Source: Phalacrocorax aristotelis
Taxonomy: Eukaryota; Chordata; Aves; Suliformes; Phalacrocoracidae
Assembly (NCBI RefSeq): GCF_949628215.1
Contig: NC_134284.1
Span: 124,001-188,000, forward strand
Direction of reading: 5' to 3'
Length of the DNA: 64,000 nt
A model generated the notes under the pieces. That model searched no databases and was not told where the DNA came from. It saw only the letters and a program-made list of their open reading frames with translations. Both the position numbers and the translations under genes were made by a program. Of the stretch, positions 25,901 through 37,966 are shown piece by piece (position 1 is the stretch's first letter; every line of letters starts with the position of its first letter).

Positions 25901-28900
25901 GGGGGCTACGTGGTACAGAGCGTGAGAAGGGAGAGAATTAACAATTAGGGACAGGGAGTCAGAGAAAAACCAAAAAAGCACAGAGGGAGAGGGAGAGCAT
26001 AAGGAATCGTAATGCGTCGAGAAAGGAGAGAGAAACAAGCCTAAAATAGGGTCATGGGGAAGCCAGAGACGGCAAGACGGCGAAAGGCGAAAAGCTACAG
26101 GATACAGGGCAGAGAGGGAAGAATTAACGAATAGACACAGAAGCGAGCGGGGCAGAAAGCGATGGAGAAAGGCTAAAGATCACAGGGCCAACAGGGAAGA
26201 GAGGGAGGAATTTGAAAAACAGGGGCAAGAAGCCAGAGAGAGGGAGAGGCAACAATAAAATGGGGACGGGCCACGGGGCAGCGAGGAGGGAACCGATGAA
26301 TCAGAAGAGGAGACCAGAGAGAACACAATGTAGAACGGAAAAAAGGAACAGCAATGGCCTACAGGGAAGGAGGAATTAAAGATCAGGCACTGGGAGGCAG
26401 ACAGAGACAAATGAAGAAACAAGTAAGAAAACCAACAGCAATGGGCTACCAAGAGAGAGAGGGAGGAAATAAAACATAGCAGCAAGGAGCTGGACAGGGA
26501 GAGATGAGGACAACCAAACAGCACGGGTCTACGTGACAGAGACCGTGGAATTAGAACACAGAGGGAGGGAGCCGGACAGAGAGGGGCCGAGAGAAAAAGC
26601 TAGGCAGGCTAGAGTGGGCAGAGGCGGGAATTAAAACCTAGGGACAGGGAGCTGGGCAGAGAGATGGAGATGACAGGGAAGAGCGGTGGGTGCAGGAAGA
26701 GCAGGAATTCATGACTAGGGAAAGGGAGCTGGACAGAGAAGAACTCAGAAAGGCAAGAAGAGTAGCAGGGTACAGAGCAGAGAAGACGAATTGAAAAGCG
26801 CGGGGGGAGCGTTGAGGCAGACAGAGAGAGATTAAGAAAAAAGTCACGGGCCACATGGCAAAGCAGGAGGAATTCAGAAACGCGGATGGGACCCAAGGAA
26901 GAGTGAGCTGGTGAAGGCCAACGGGCGTTAAAAGTGAGGGACGGGGAGCTGGGAAAAACGAGGCAGAGAAAAAACAGAATCGCAGAGAGAATCACACAAA
27001 GCCATTTGACATCATGCTCAGTACATGTACTGAGCAGCTGGGGGAAGAAGGGGGAGTCCTTAGGGGCTACGGCATTTCTCTCCCTAAGTAACCATTACAC
27101 GTGACAGAGCCCTGCTTTCCCAGAGGTGGCTCAACACCTGCCCGCCGAAAAGGAGGAGTGACTTAATTCCTTGCTTCGCTTCCACGCACAGCTTTTGCTT
27201 TACCTATTCAACACCCATGATTTTTCTCACTTTTACCCTTCCAGCTCTCTCCCCCAGCCCACTGAGGGTGGAGTGAGCAAGCAGCTCCCTGGTGCAGAGT
27301 TGCCAGCTGGGGCTAAGCCACGGCACGCGCTTGCCCTGGTTTGGCAGGGAGCGGACCGTCGGTCGCCTGGCTCCTGGAGCGCCGGGCTGCTGGGCGGGGG
27401 GAGGCCACCAAAGATGAGGAGCAGGGCACAGGACAGTAGGAGGAGAGAAGAGAAAAGCGGCATGCGGCTGGACGGGGCGGGGAGGGGGCGTGTGTGCGCG
27501 TAGTGAGAAGGCACGAGGCAGGGAACAGGACGGCCAGGGAGCCTGACGGAGGCGGAGCTAGAAGCAGCAGAGAGAGGGGAAGAGAGGCAGCAGAAAGAGG
27601 GAAGAGCAGGACACAGACCAACAAAGAAGGAGGAGGAGCAGGCTGGAAACGCACAAAGAACCTGGGGCAGGCAGCACGACAGCGCGGGAGGAAAGAAGAA
27701 TAGGGACAGGAAGCTGGACCGAGCGAGATGGAGAAAGACAAGAAAAGCGACAAGAACAGGGCAGAGAGGGAAGAATGAAGCCGCGAGGACAGGGAGCCGA
27801 GAGAGCCAACGACGGAGGGAAGGAGCCGGGGAGGGACCACCACAAAACAAACCAGGGGGCTACGTGGTACAGAGCGTGAGAAGGGAGAGAATTAACAATT
27901 AGGGACAGGGAGTCAGAGAAAAACCAAAAAACCACAGAGGGAGAGGGAGAGCATAAGGAATCGTAATGCGTCGAGAAAGGAGAGAGAAACAAGCCTAAAA
28001 TAGGGTCATGGGGAAGCCAGAGACGGCAAGATGGCGAAAGGCGAAAAGCTACAGGTTACAGGGCAGAGAGGGAAGAATTAACGAATAGACACAGAAGCGA
28101 GCGGGGCAGAAAGCGATGGAGAAAGGCTAAAGATCACAGGGCCAACAGGGAAGAGAGGGAGGAATTTGAAAAACAGGGGCAAGAAGCCAGAGAGAGGGAG
28201 AGGCAACAATAAAATGGGGACGGGCCACGGGGCAGCGAGGAGGGAACCGATGAATCAGAAGAGGAGACCAGAGAGAACACAATGTAGAACGGAAAAAAGG
28301 AACAGCAATGGCCTACAGGGAAGGAGGAATTAAAGATCAGGCACTGGGAGGCAGACAGAGACAAATGAAGAAACAAGTAAGAAAACCAACAGCAATGGGC
28401 TACCAAGAGAGAGAGGGAGGAAATAAAACATAGCAGCAAGGAGCTGGACAGGGAGAGATGAGGACAAACAAACAGCACGGGTCTACGTGACAGAGACCGT
28501 GGAATTAGAACACAGAGGGAGGGAGCCGGACAGAGAGGGGCCGAGAGAAAAAGCTAGGCAGGCTAGAGTGGGCAGAGGCGGGAATTAAAACCTAGGGACA
28601 GGGAGCTGGGCAGAGAGATGGAGATGACAGGGAAGAGCGGTGGGTGCAGGAAGAGCAGGAATTCATGACTAGGGAAAGGGAGCTGGACAGAGAAGAACTC
28701 AGAAAGGCAAGAAGAGTAGCAGGGTACAGAGCAGAGAAGACGAATTGAAAAGCGCGGGGGGAGCATTGAGGCAGACAGAGAGAGATTAAGGAAAAAGTCA
28801 CGGGCCACGTGGCAAAGCAGGAGGAATTCAGAAACGCGGATGGGACCCAAGGAAGAGTGAGCTGTGAAGGCCAACGGGCGTTAAAAGTGAGGGACGGGGA

Positions 28901-31900
28901 GCTGGGAAAAACGAGGCAGAGAAAAAACAGAATCGCAGAGAGAATCACACAAAGCCACTTGACATCATGCTCAGTACATGTACTGAGCAGCTGGGGGAAG
29001 AAGGGGGAGTCCTTAGGGGCTACGGCATTTCTCTCCCTAAGTAACCATTACACGTGACAGAGCCCTGCTTTCCCAGAGGTGGCTCAACACCTGCCCGCCG
29101 AAAAGGAGGAGTGACTTAATTCCTTGCTTCGCTTCCACGCACAGCTTTTGCTTTACCTATTCAACACCCATGATTTTTCTCACTTTTACCCTTCCAGCTC
29201 TCTCCCCCAGCCCACTGAGGGTGGAGTGAGCAAGCAGCTCCCTGGTGCAGAGTTGCCAGCTGGGGCTAAGCCACGGCACGCGCTTGCCCTGGTTTGGCAG
29301 GGAGCGGACCGTCGGTCGCCTGGCTCCTGGAGCGCCGGGCTGCTGGGCGGGGGGAGGCCACCAAAGATGAGGAGCAGGGCACAGGACAGTAGGAGGAGAG
29401 AAGAGAAAAGCGGCATGCGGCTGGACGGGGCGGGGAGGGGGCGTGTGTGCGCGTAGTGAGAAGGCACGAGGCAGGGAACAGGACGGCCAGGGAGCCTGAC
29501 GGAGGCGGAGCTAGAAGCAGCAGAGAGAGGGGAAGAGAGGCAGCAGAAAGAGGGAAGAGCAGGACACAGACCAACAAAGAAGGAGGAGGAGCAGGCTGGA
29601 AACGCACAAAGAACCTGGGGCAGGCAGCACGACAGCGCGGGAGGAAAGAAGAATAGGGGCAGGAAGCTGGACCGAGCGAGGTGGAGAAAGACAAGAAAAG
29701 CGACAAGAACAGGGCAGAGAGGGAAGAATGAAGCCGCGAGGACAGGGAGCCAAGAGAGCCAACGACGGAGGGAAGGAGCCGGGGAGGGACCACCACAAAA
29801 CAAACCAGGGGGCTACGTGGTACAGAGCGTGAGAAGGGAGAGAATTAACAATTAGGGACAGGGAGTCAGAGAAAAACCAAAAAAGCACAGAGGGAGAGGG
29901 AGAGCATAAGGAATCGTAATGCGTCGAGAAAGGAGAGAGAAACAAGCCTAAAATAGGGTCATGGGGAAGCCAGAGACGGCAAGATGGCGAAAGGCGAAAA
30001 GCTACAGGATACAGGGCAGAGAGGGAAGAATTAACGAATAGACACAGAAGCGAGCGGGGCAGAAAGCGATGGAGAAAGGCTAAAGATCACAGGGCCAACA
30101 GGGAAGAGAGGGAGGAATTTGAAAAACAGGGGCAAGAAGCCAGAGAGAGGGAGAGGCAACAATAAAATGGGGACGGGCCACGGGGCAGCGAGGAGGGAAC
30201 CGATGAATCAGAAGAGGAGACCAGAGAGAACACAATGTAGAACGGAAAAAAGGAACAGCAATGGCCTACAGGGAAGGAGGAATTAAAGATCAGTCACTGG
30301 GAGGCAGACAGAGACAAATGAAGAAACAAGTAAGAAAACCAACAGCAATGGGCTACCAAGAGAGAGAGGGAGGAAATAAAACATAGCAGCAAGGAGCTGG
30401 ACAGGGAGAGATGAGGACAACCAAACAGCACGGGTCTACGTGACAGAGACCGTGGAATTAGAACACAGAGGGAGGGAGCCGGACAGAGAGGGGCCGAGAG
30501 AAAAAGCTAGGCAGGCTAGAGTGGGCAGAGGCGGGAATTAAAACCTAGGGACAGGGAGCTGGGCAGAGAGATGGAGATGACAGGGAAGAGCGGTGGGTGC
30601 AGGAAGAGCAGGAATTCATGACTAGGGAAAGGGAGCTGGACAGAGAAGAACTCAGAAAGGCAAGAAGAGTAGCAGGGTACAGAGCAGAGAAGACGAATTG
30701 AAAAGCGCGGGGGGAGCATTGAGGCAGACAGAGAGAGATTAAGGAAAAAGTCACGGGCCACGTGGCAAAGCAGGAGGAATTCAGAAACGCGGACGGGACC
30801 CAAGGAAGAGTGAGCTGGTGAAGGCTAACGGGCGTTAAAAGTGAGGGACGGGGAGCTGGGAAAAACGAGGCAGAGAAAAAACAGAATCGCAGAGAGAATC
30901 ACACAAAGCCATTTGACATCATGCTCAGTATGTACTGAGCAGCTGGGGGAAGAAGGGGGAGTCCTTAGGGGCTACGGCATTTCTCTCCCTAAGTAACCAT
31001 TACACGTGACAGAGCCCTGCTTTCCCAGAGGTGGCTCAACACCTGGCCGCCGAAAAGGAGGAGTGACTTAATTCCTTGCTTCGCTTCCACGCACAGCTTT
31101 TGCTTTACCTATTCAACACCCATGATTTTTCTCACTTTTACCCTTCCAGCTCTCTCCCCCAGCCCACTGAGGGTGGAGTGAGCAAGCAGCTCCCTGGTGC
31201 AGAGTTGCCAGCTGGGGCTAAGCCACGGCACGCGCTTGCCCTGGTTTGGCAGGGAGCGGACCGTCGGTCGCCTGGCTCCTGGAGCGCCGGGCTGCTGGGC
31301 GGGGGGAGGCCACCAAAGATGAGGAGCAGGGCACAGGACAGTAGGAGGAGAGAAGAGAAAAGCGGCATGCGGCTGGACGGGGCGGGGAGGGGGCGTGTGT
31401 GCGCGTAGTGAGAAGGCACGAGGCAGGGAACAGGACGGCCAGGGAGCCTGACGGAGGCGGAGCTAGAAGCAGCAGAGAGAGGGGAAGAGAGGCAGCAGAA
31501 AGAGGGAAGAGCAGGACACAGACCAACAAAGAAGGAGGAGGAGCAGGCTGGAAACGCACAAAGAACCTGGGGCAGGCAGCACGACAGCGCGGGAGGAAAG
31601 AAGAATAGGGGCAGGAAGCTGGACCGAGCGAGGTGGAGAAAGACAAGAAAAGCGACAAGAACAGGGCAGAGAGGGAAGAATGAAGCCGCGAGGACAGGGA
31701 GCCGAGAGAGCCAACGACGGAGGGAAGGAGCCGGGGAGGGACCACCACAAAACAAACCAGGGGGCTACGTGGTACAGAGCGTGAGAAGGGAGAGAATTAA
31801 CAATTAGGGACAGGGAGTCAGAGAAAAACCAAAAAAGCACAGAGGGAGAGGGAGAGCATAAGGAATCGTAATGCGTCGAGAAAGGAGAGAGAAACAAGCC

Positions 31901-34799
31901 TAAAATAGGGTCATGGGGAAGCCAGAGACGGCAAGATGGCGAAAGGCGAAAAGCTACAGGATACAGGGCAGAGAGGGAAGAATTAACGAATAGACACAGA
32001 AGCGAGCGGGGCAGAAAGCGATGGAGAAAGGCTAAAGATCACAGGGCCAACAGGGAAGAGAGGGAGGAATTTGAAAAACAGGGGCAAGAAGCCAGAGAGA
32101 GGGAGAGGCAACAATAAAATGGGGACGGGCCACGGGGCAGCGAGGAGGGAACCGATGAATCAGAAGAGGAGACCAGAGAGAACACAATGTAGAACGGAAA
32201 AAAGGAACAGCAATGGCCTACAGGGAAGGAGGAATTAAAGATCAGGCACTGGGAGGCAGACAGAGACAAATGAAGAAACAAGTGAAAAAACCAACAGCAA
32301 TGGGCTACCAAGAGAGAGAGGGAGGAAATAAAACATAGCAGCAAGGAGCTGGACAGAGAGAGATGAGGACAAACAAACAGCACGGGTCTACGTGACAGAG
32401 ACCGTGGAATTAGAACACAGAGGGAGGGAGCCGGACAGAGAGGGGCCGAGAGAAAAAGCTAGGCAGGCTAGAGTGGGCAGAGGCGGGAATTAAAACCTAG
32501 GGACAGGGAGCTGGGCAGAGAGATGGAGATGACAGGGAGGAGCGGTGGGTGCAGGAAGAGCAGGAATTCATGACTAGGGAAAGGGAGCTGGACAGAGAAG
32601 AACTCAGAAAGGCAAGAAGAGTAGCAGGGTACAGAGCAGAGAAGACGAATTGAAAAGCGCGGGGGGAGCGTTGAGGCAGACAGAGAGAGATTAAGAAAAA
32701 AGTCACGGGCCACATGGCAAAGCAGGAGGAATTCAGAAACGCGGATGGGACCCAAGGAAGAGTGAGCTGGTGAAGGCCAACGGGCGTTAAAAGTGAGGGA
32801 CGGGGAGCTGGGAAAAACGAGGCAGAGAAAAAACAGAATCGCAGAGAGAATCACACAAAGCCATTTGACATCATGCTCAGTACATGTACTGAGCAGCTGG
32901 GGGAAGAAGGGGGAGTCCTTAGGGGCTACGGCATTTCTCTCCCTAAGTAACCATTACACGTGACAGAGCCCTGCTTTCCCAGAGGTGGCTCAACACCTGC
33001 CCGCCGAAAAGGAGGAGTGACTTAATTCCTTGCTTCGCTTCCACGCACAGCTTTTGCTTTACCTATTCAACACCCATGATTTTTCTCACTTTTACCCTTC
33101 CAGCTCTCTCCCCCAGCCCACTGAGGGTGGAGTGAGCAAGCAGCTCCCTGGTGCAGAGTTGCCAGCTGGGGCTAAGCCACGGCACACGCTTGCCCTGGTT
33201 TGGCAGGGAGCGGACCGTCGGTCGCCTGGCTCCTGGAGCGCCGGGCTGCTGGGCGGGGGGAGGCCACCAAAGATGAGGAGCAGGGCACAGGACAGTAGGA
33301 GGAGAGAAGAGAAAAGCGGCATGCGGCTGGACGGGGCGGGGAGGGGGCGTGTGTGCGCGTAGTGAGAAGGCACGAGGCAGGGAACAGGACGGCCAGGGAG
33401 CCTGACGGAGGCGGAGCTAGAAGCAGCAGAGAGAGGGGAAGAGAGGCAGCAGAAAGAGGGAAGAGCAGGACACAGACCAACAAAGAAGGAGGAGGAGCAG
33501 GCTGGAAACGCACAAAGAACCTGGGGCAGGCAGCACGACAGCGCGGGAGGAAAGAAGAATAGGGGCAGGAAGCTGGACCGAGCGAGATGGAGAAAGACAA
33601 GAAAAGCGACAAGAACAGGGCAGAGAGGGAAGAATGAAGCCGCGAGGACAGGGAGCCGAGAGAGCCAACGACGGAGGGAAGGAGCCGGGGAGGGACCACC
33701 ACAAAACAAACCAGGGGGCTACGTGGTACAGAGCGTGAGAAGGGAGAGAATTAACAATTAGGGACAGGGAGTCAGAGAAAAACCAAAAAAGCACAGAGGG
33801 AGAGGGAGAGCATAAGGAATCGTAATGCGTCGAGAAAGGAGAGAGAAACAAGCCTAAAATAGGGTCATGGGGAAGCCAGAGACGGCAAGATGGCGAAAGG
33901 CGAAAAGCTACAGGTTACAGGGCAGAGAGGGAAGAATTAACGAATAGACACAGAAGCGAGCTGGGCAGAAAGCGATGGAGAAAGGCTAAAGATCACAGGG
34001 CCAACAGGGAAGAGAGGGAGGAATTTGAAAAACAGGGGCAAGAAGCCAGAGAGAGGGAGAGGCAACAATAAAATGGGGACGGGCCACGGGGCAGCGAGGA
34101 GGGAACCGATGAATCAGAAGAGGAGACCAGAGAGAACACAATGTAGAACGGAAAAAAGGAACAGCAATGGCCTACAGGGAAGGAGGAATTAAAGATCAGG
34201 CACTGGGAGGCAGACAGAGACAAATGAAGAAACAAGTAAAAAAACCAACAGCAATGGGCTACCAAGAGAGAGAGGGAGGAAATAAAACATAGCAGCAAGG
34301 AGCTGGACAGGGAGAGATGAGGACAACCAAACAGCACGGGTCTACGTGACAGAGACCGTGGAATTAGAACACAGAGGGAGGGAGCCGGACAGAGAGGGGC
34401 CGAGAGAAAAAGCTAGGCAGGCTAGAGTGGGCAGAGGCGGGAATTAAAACCTAGGGACAGGGAGCTGGGCAGAGAGATGGAGATGACAGGGAAGAGCGGT
34501 GGGTGCAGGAAGAGCAGGAATTCATGACTAGGGAAAGGGAGCTGGACAGAGAAGAACTCAGAAAGGCAAGAAGAGTAGCAGGGCACAGAGCAGAGAAGAC
34601 GAATTAAAAAGCGCGGGGGGCGTTGAGGAAGACAGAGAGAGATTAAGAAAAAAGTCACGGGCCACGTGGCAAAGCAGGAGGAATTCAGAAACGCGGATGG
34701 GACCCAAGGAAGAGTGAGCTGGTGAAGGCTAACGGGCGTTAAAAGTAAGGGACGGGGAGCTGGGAAAAGCGAGGCAGAGAAAACCAGAATCGCAGAGAG

Positions 34800-35655
34800 A
34801 CTCACACAAAGCCATTTGACATCATGCTCAGTACATACAGCTGGGGGAAGAAGGGGGAGTCCTTAGGGGCTACAGCATTTCTCTCCCTAAGTAACCATTA
34901 CACGTGATAGAGCCCTGCTTTCCCAGAGGTGGCTCAACACCTGCCTGCCGAAAAGGAGGAGTGACTTAATTCCTTGCTTCGCTTCCACGCACAGCTTTTG
35001 CTTTACCTATTCAACACCCATGATTTTTCTCACTTTTACCCTTCCAGCTCTCTCCCCCAGCCCACTGAGGGTGGAGTGAGCAAGCAGCTCCCTGGTGCAG
35101 AGTTGCCAGCTGGGGCTAAGCCACAGCACGCGCTTGCCCTGGTTTGGCAGGGAGCGGACCGTCGGTCACCTGGCTCCTGGAGCGCCGGGCTGCTGGGCAG
35201 AGGGGGAGGCCACCAAAGATGAGGAGCAGGGCACAGGACAGTAGGAGGAGAGAAAAGCGGCATGCGGCTGGACGGGGAGGGGGCGTGTGTGCGCGTAGTG
35301 AGAAGGCACGAGGCAGGGAACAGGACGGCCAGAGAAGGCCAGGGAGCCTGACAGAGGTGGAGCTAGAAGCAGCAGAGAGAGGGGAAGAGAGGCAGCAGAA
35401 AGAGGGAAAGAGCAGGACACAGACCAACAAAGAAGGAGGAGGAGCAGGCTGGAAACGCACAAAGAACCTGGGGCAGGCAGCACGACAGCGCGGGAGGAAA
35501 GAAGAATAGGGGCAGGAAGCTGGACCGAGCGAGATGGAGACAGACAAGAAAAGCGACAAGAACAGGGCAGAGAGGGAAGAATGAAGCCACGGGGTCAGGG
35601 AGCAGAGACAGCCAACGACGGAGGGAAGGTGCCGGGGAGAGAACACCGCAAAGCA
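34800..35655 (+). repeat. Diverged, truncated terminal part of the satellite array
   Basis: The last LTR module and unit 19 carry many private changes that interior units lack: loss of the promoter palindrome, a TGATAGAG for TGACAGAG change, a 5-bp loss in the G-run cluster, an extra ~10 bp near 35,330 that duplicates a GGCCAG motif, and several substitutions after 35,580. Resemblance to the unit stops at about 35,655, in the sequence that in other units leads into the sub-repeat block. Units at array edges often escape homogenisation, so this copy may preserve older states. Confidence 0.9.
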
Positions 35656-37966
35656 GAAGATGTCTGTAGTTGGTTTAGATTTCTTGAAATTCTTGGAGAC
35701 ATTGATAGCATCAATCCGTTTTTATCAACATGCATGTAGATAATTTTGTTGCCCTTTCCCATTTTTTCATAATTTAGCTACTTATATGTTAATTAAGATG
35801 CTTCATATGAGTTTTGATACAATTCCTGTATTTTGTGGTCATCTTTTTTTTCCCTCTTGAGACTGATACCAGTCTCTTAAGGAAGTCAGTTGGAGAGCGT
35901 CAAGGTTAATTTGACTTCTTAGTGATTTACAACAATTTACTTTGAACCAGAGATATTTTTGAGAAAAGGTTCTTAGATGATTTAATTCAGTTTTATCATG
36001 CAGTTTTATGCAGAATAAAGTTCTGCTAGAATGTAGATGGCACCCATAGTTTTACTAGAAATGAAGTATAACTCTATAGTATTTGGTTATTTTAAAGGGA
36101 AGTTATACACACAGCTATTAGTCATTATAATGTCACTGCACTCAAGGAGTTGCTCTTCTATATAGATTGGTATATCATGTTGGCTTTTTTTTCCCCCCCA
36201 TGTGTATCCCAGTAAAGTGAAGCTTCTTACCTGGTTACATTGCTGATGCAATTGCAGTAAAACCTGCTATCTTTGTTTTCTTCCATGCTGTGAATCTAAA
36301 GCACTTGAGAAAACTCTCTGCTGTTTCTTCTTCAGCTGCCTTTATCCTCAGTGGTGGTTCGCCCCTCCCTTTTCCCAGGTGTTTGAGGGAAAGGTGGTGG
36401 GTGGGGCCTGGGGTATATGAGCCACAGCCCTCTGCTCAGGAGGCTCATTCTTTTCTTGGGTAGCTTTTTTGTGAGCATTCTAGTATTCTTTTACCTAATT
36501 ATGGCTTTTGAGCTGTGCCAGTTTTTTGGGTAGGTGCATGTTGATGTTTGGAGAAGTGTAGATGTCTGTTTGAGGTAAGGATTTTAGAACTTGATAAGGT
36601 TTGGGGGTGTTTAAATTTCAGGTATCATATGTATCTAAGATGGCTTTCTCACCTAATATTGGATTGGGGGTTCAGGTGTGGTAAGGTGGTTTAATAATAA
36701 CATGGGGAACTCTTTTTTTTGGGTGGGTGCTGTTTTTCTGGGGGACTTTTTTTGTTCCTAACTTCATTAAAAAATTAACCGTAAGATTTTTTTTCATTAG
36801 CTCTCTTGTATAATCTGTGAGATGTTGATACTCTTAATAGTATTGATAGTGAGATGATGTGGTAGGGGTTAGGGTGAGCATTCTGTGTATACTCATATAG
36901 AGTGTTTTAGTCTTGTGAAAAAAGTAGCAGGGACATTAAGCATAGTGTTTTTCAGTGTATGGACCTTATCATTGTCTTTGCCCTACTATCTGCTGTCTAC
37001 TGCACTGTTCTTAAAAGTTCTAGAGGTTGTGGCAGGCCCCTTGTATGTTACAAGCATCAGGATTTCACTTAGCTTGTGGGTCTGTAGCAGGGCCCAGAGT
37101 CTGTGGGAAGATAGAATTTACAGGATACTTGCAGAACCAAAGGCAGAGTTCTGAAGAGCAGCTCCTGAGGAGCAGTTTACAAAGGGTTTTTAGGTGTACA
37201 AACACAGGGAAGGAGTGGGGTTACTTCTGTAACTATTCAAGAGAATAGAAAGGGTCTCTATGTTTGGGGGTAGGTGGATGGTTAGGAAAGGGAGGTGGGT
37301 CCATCAGCATTTCTCAGATTGGTTTTCTTATATTTTAAACAATCTCCCCTGGGGGTTTGTCTCTTATCTCCATCCTAGGTGCCCAATTGTTTTCTCTAAT
37401 TCCCTTTTTGCTTTTTTTCTTTACGTGTCTAGTGAGTATTGCTCCAGTATCTATGATAGCACTTATGTTCTCTTCTCATTTACCTATTGTGTGTTTAACA
37501 CCGGTTACTGTTGTCCTAAGGTGTCTCAGATCTCTGAGTCACTGCGTCATGCCACCGAGCAAAAGGGAGCAGGCAGTGTGTGGGTTGTTATGGAAAGTAT
37601 GGTTGGTCATTTTGGTTTAGTTCTTCTGGGGTCTCCATGTTGCCAGGTGAGCCAGCCGAAGGGATTTGTTAGTCTGTTTTGCATGCTGGGCTCTTGCTTT
37701 TTGAAAGTGGCTTATAATATCTGTGTGCCTCTCCATACTTGTCTTGAGGTGGGTCTGGGATCAAAAGTTAAGGTTCCTGAGTCACTGGAAATGAAGCAAC
37801 TATATAAGGATGTGCCTGATGTCATGATCCACTGTTGGGTTGCACAATTTGGCAGAAGTTGAGCCCCCTTGCTTTCTAACCAACCTCAGATAATTCTGGG
37901 TGGCTAGGGGTGGCTGGGCTTAACTTCTGAGTGATGTTCAATTGGATGTGTTATCATGACCAGGTT
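35656..37966. other. T-rich non-repeat region with no recognised gene
   Basis: The composition switches abruptly from purine-rich satellite to T-rich DNA. I recognise no gene or known repeat. Around 36,350-36,680 the order of a GC-rich stretch, GTATATGAG, a pyrimidine stretch and ATTGGATTGGGGGTTC is loosely like an LTR promoter, end and primer-binding site, but I cannot confirm this. An uninterrupted + frame of 200 codons spans 37,260-37,862 with no recognised domain. Confidence 0.6.

Larger units (their letters stand above)
1..35655 (+). repeat. Macrosatellite array, ~1,955-bp unit, ~18.2 head-to-tail copies
   Basis: One unit recurs head to tail with almost no change. The same internal point (the end of a cgtgtgtgcgcgtag motif) falls near 127, 2082, 4037, 5992, 7947, 9903, 11858, 13813, 15767, 17722, 19677, 21631, 23586, 25540, 27494, 29447, 31399 and 33353, with a diverged 19th copy near 35,300. 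Spacings are 1952-1956 bp, and the last is about 1947. I number units 1-19 by this anchor. Unit 1 is cut by the window edge, so the array continues leftward. The unit has two parts: a purine-rich block of about 1.6 kb and an LTR-derived segment of about 325 bp. Neighbouring units look over 99% identical; units 2 and 3 show no difference I could find. Such homogeneity implies recent amplification or continuing unequal exchange. I see no protein gene inside; long frames on the - strand are by-products of pyrimidine-rich sequence. True copy number cannot be known from an assembly. Confidence 0.98.

Noticed and set aside
1..35655. CRISPR-like array, rDNA or multicopy gene family
   Set aside because: The repeats are 1,955 bp with no unique spacers, there is no rRNA-like sequence, and the host is a vertebrate.
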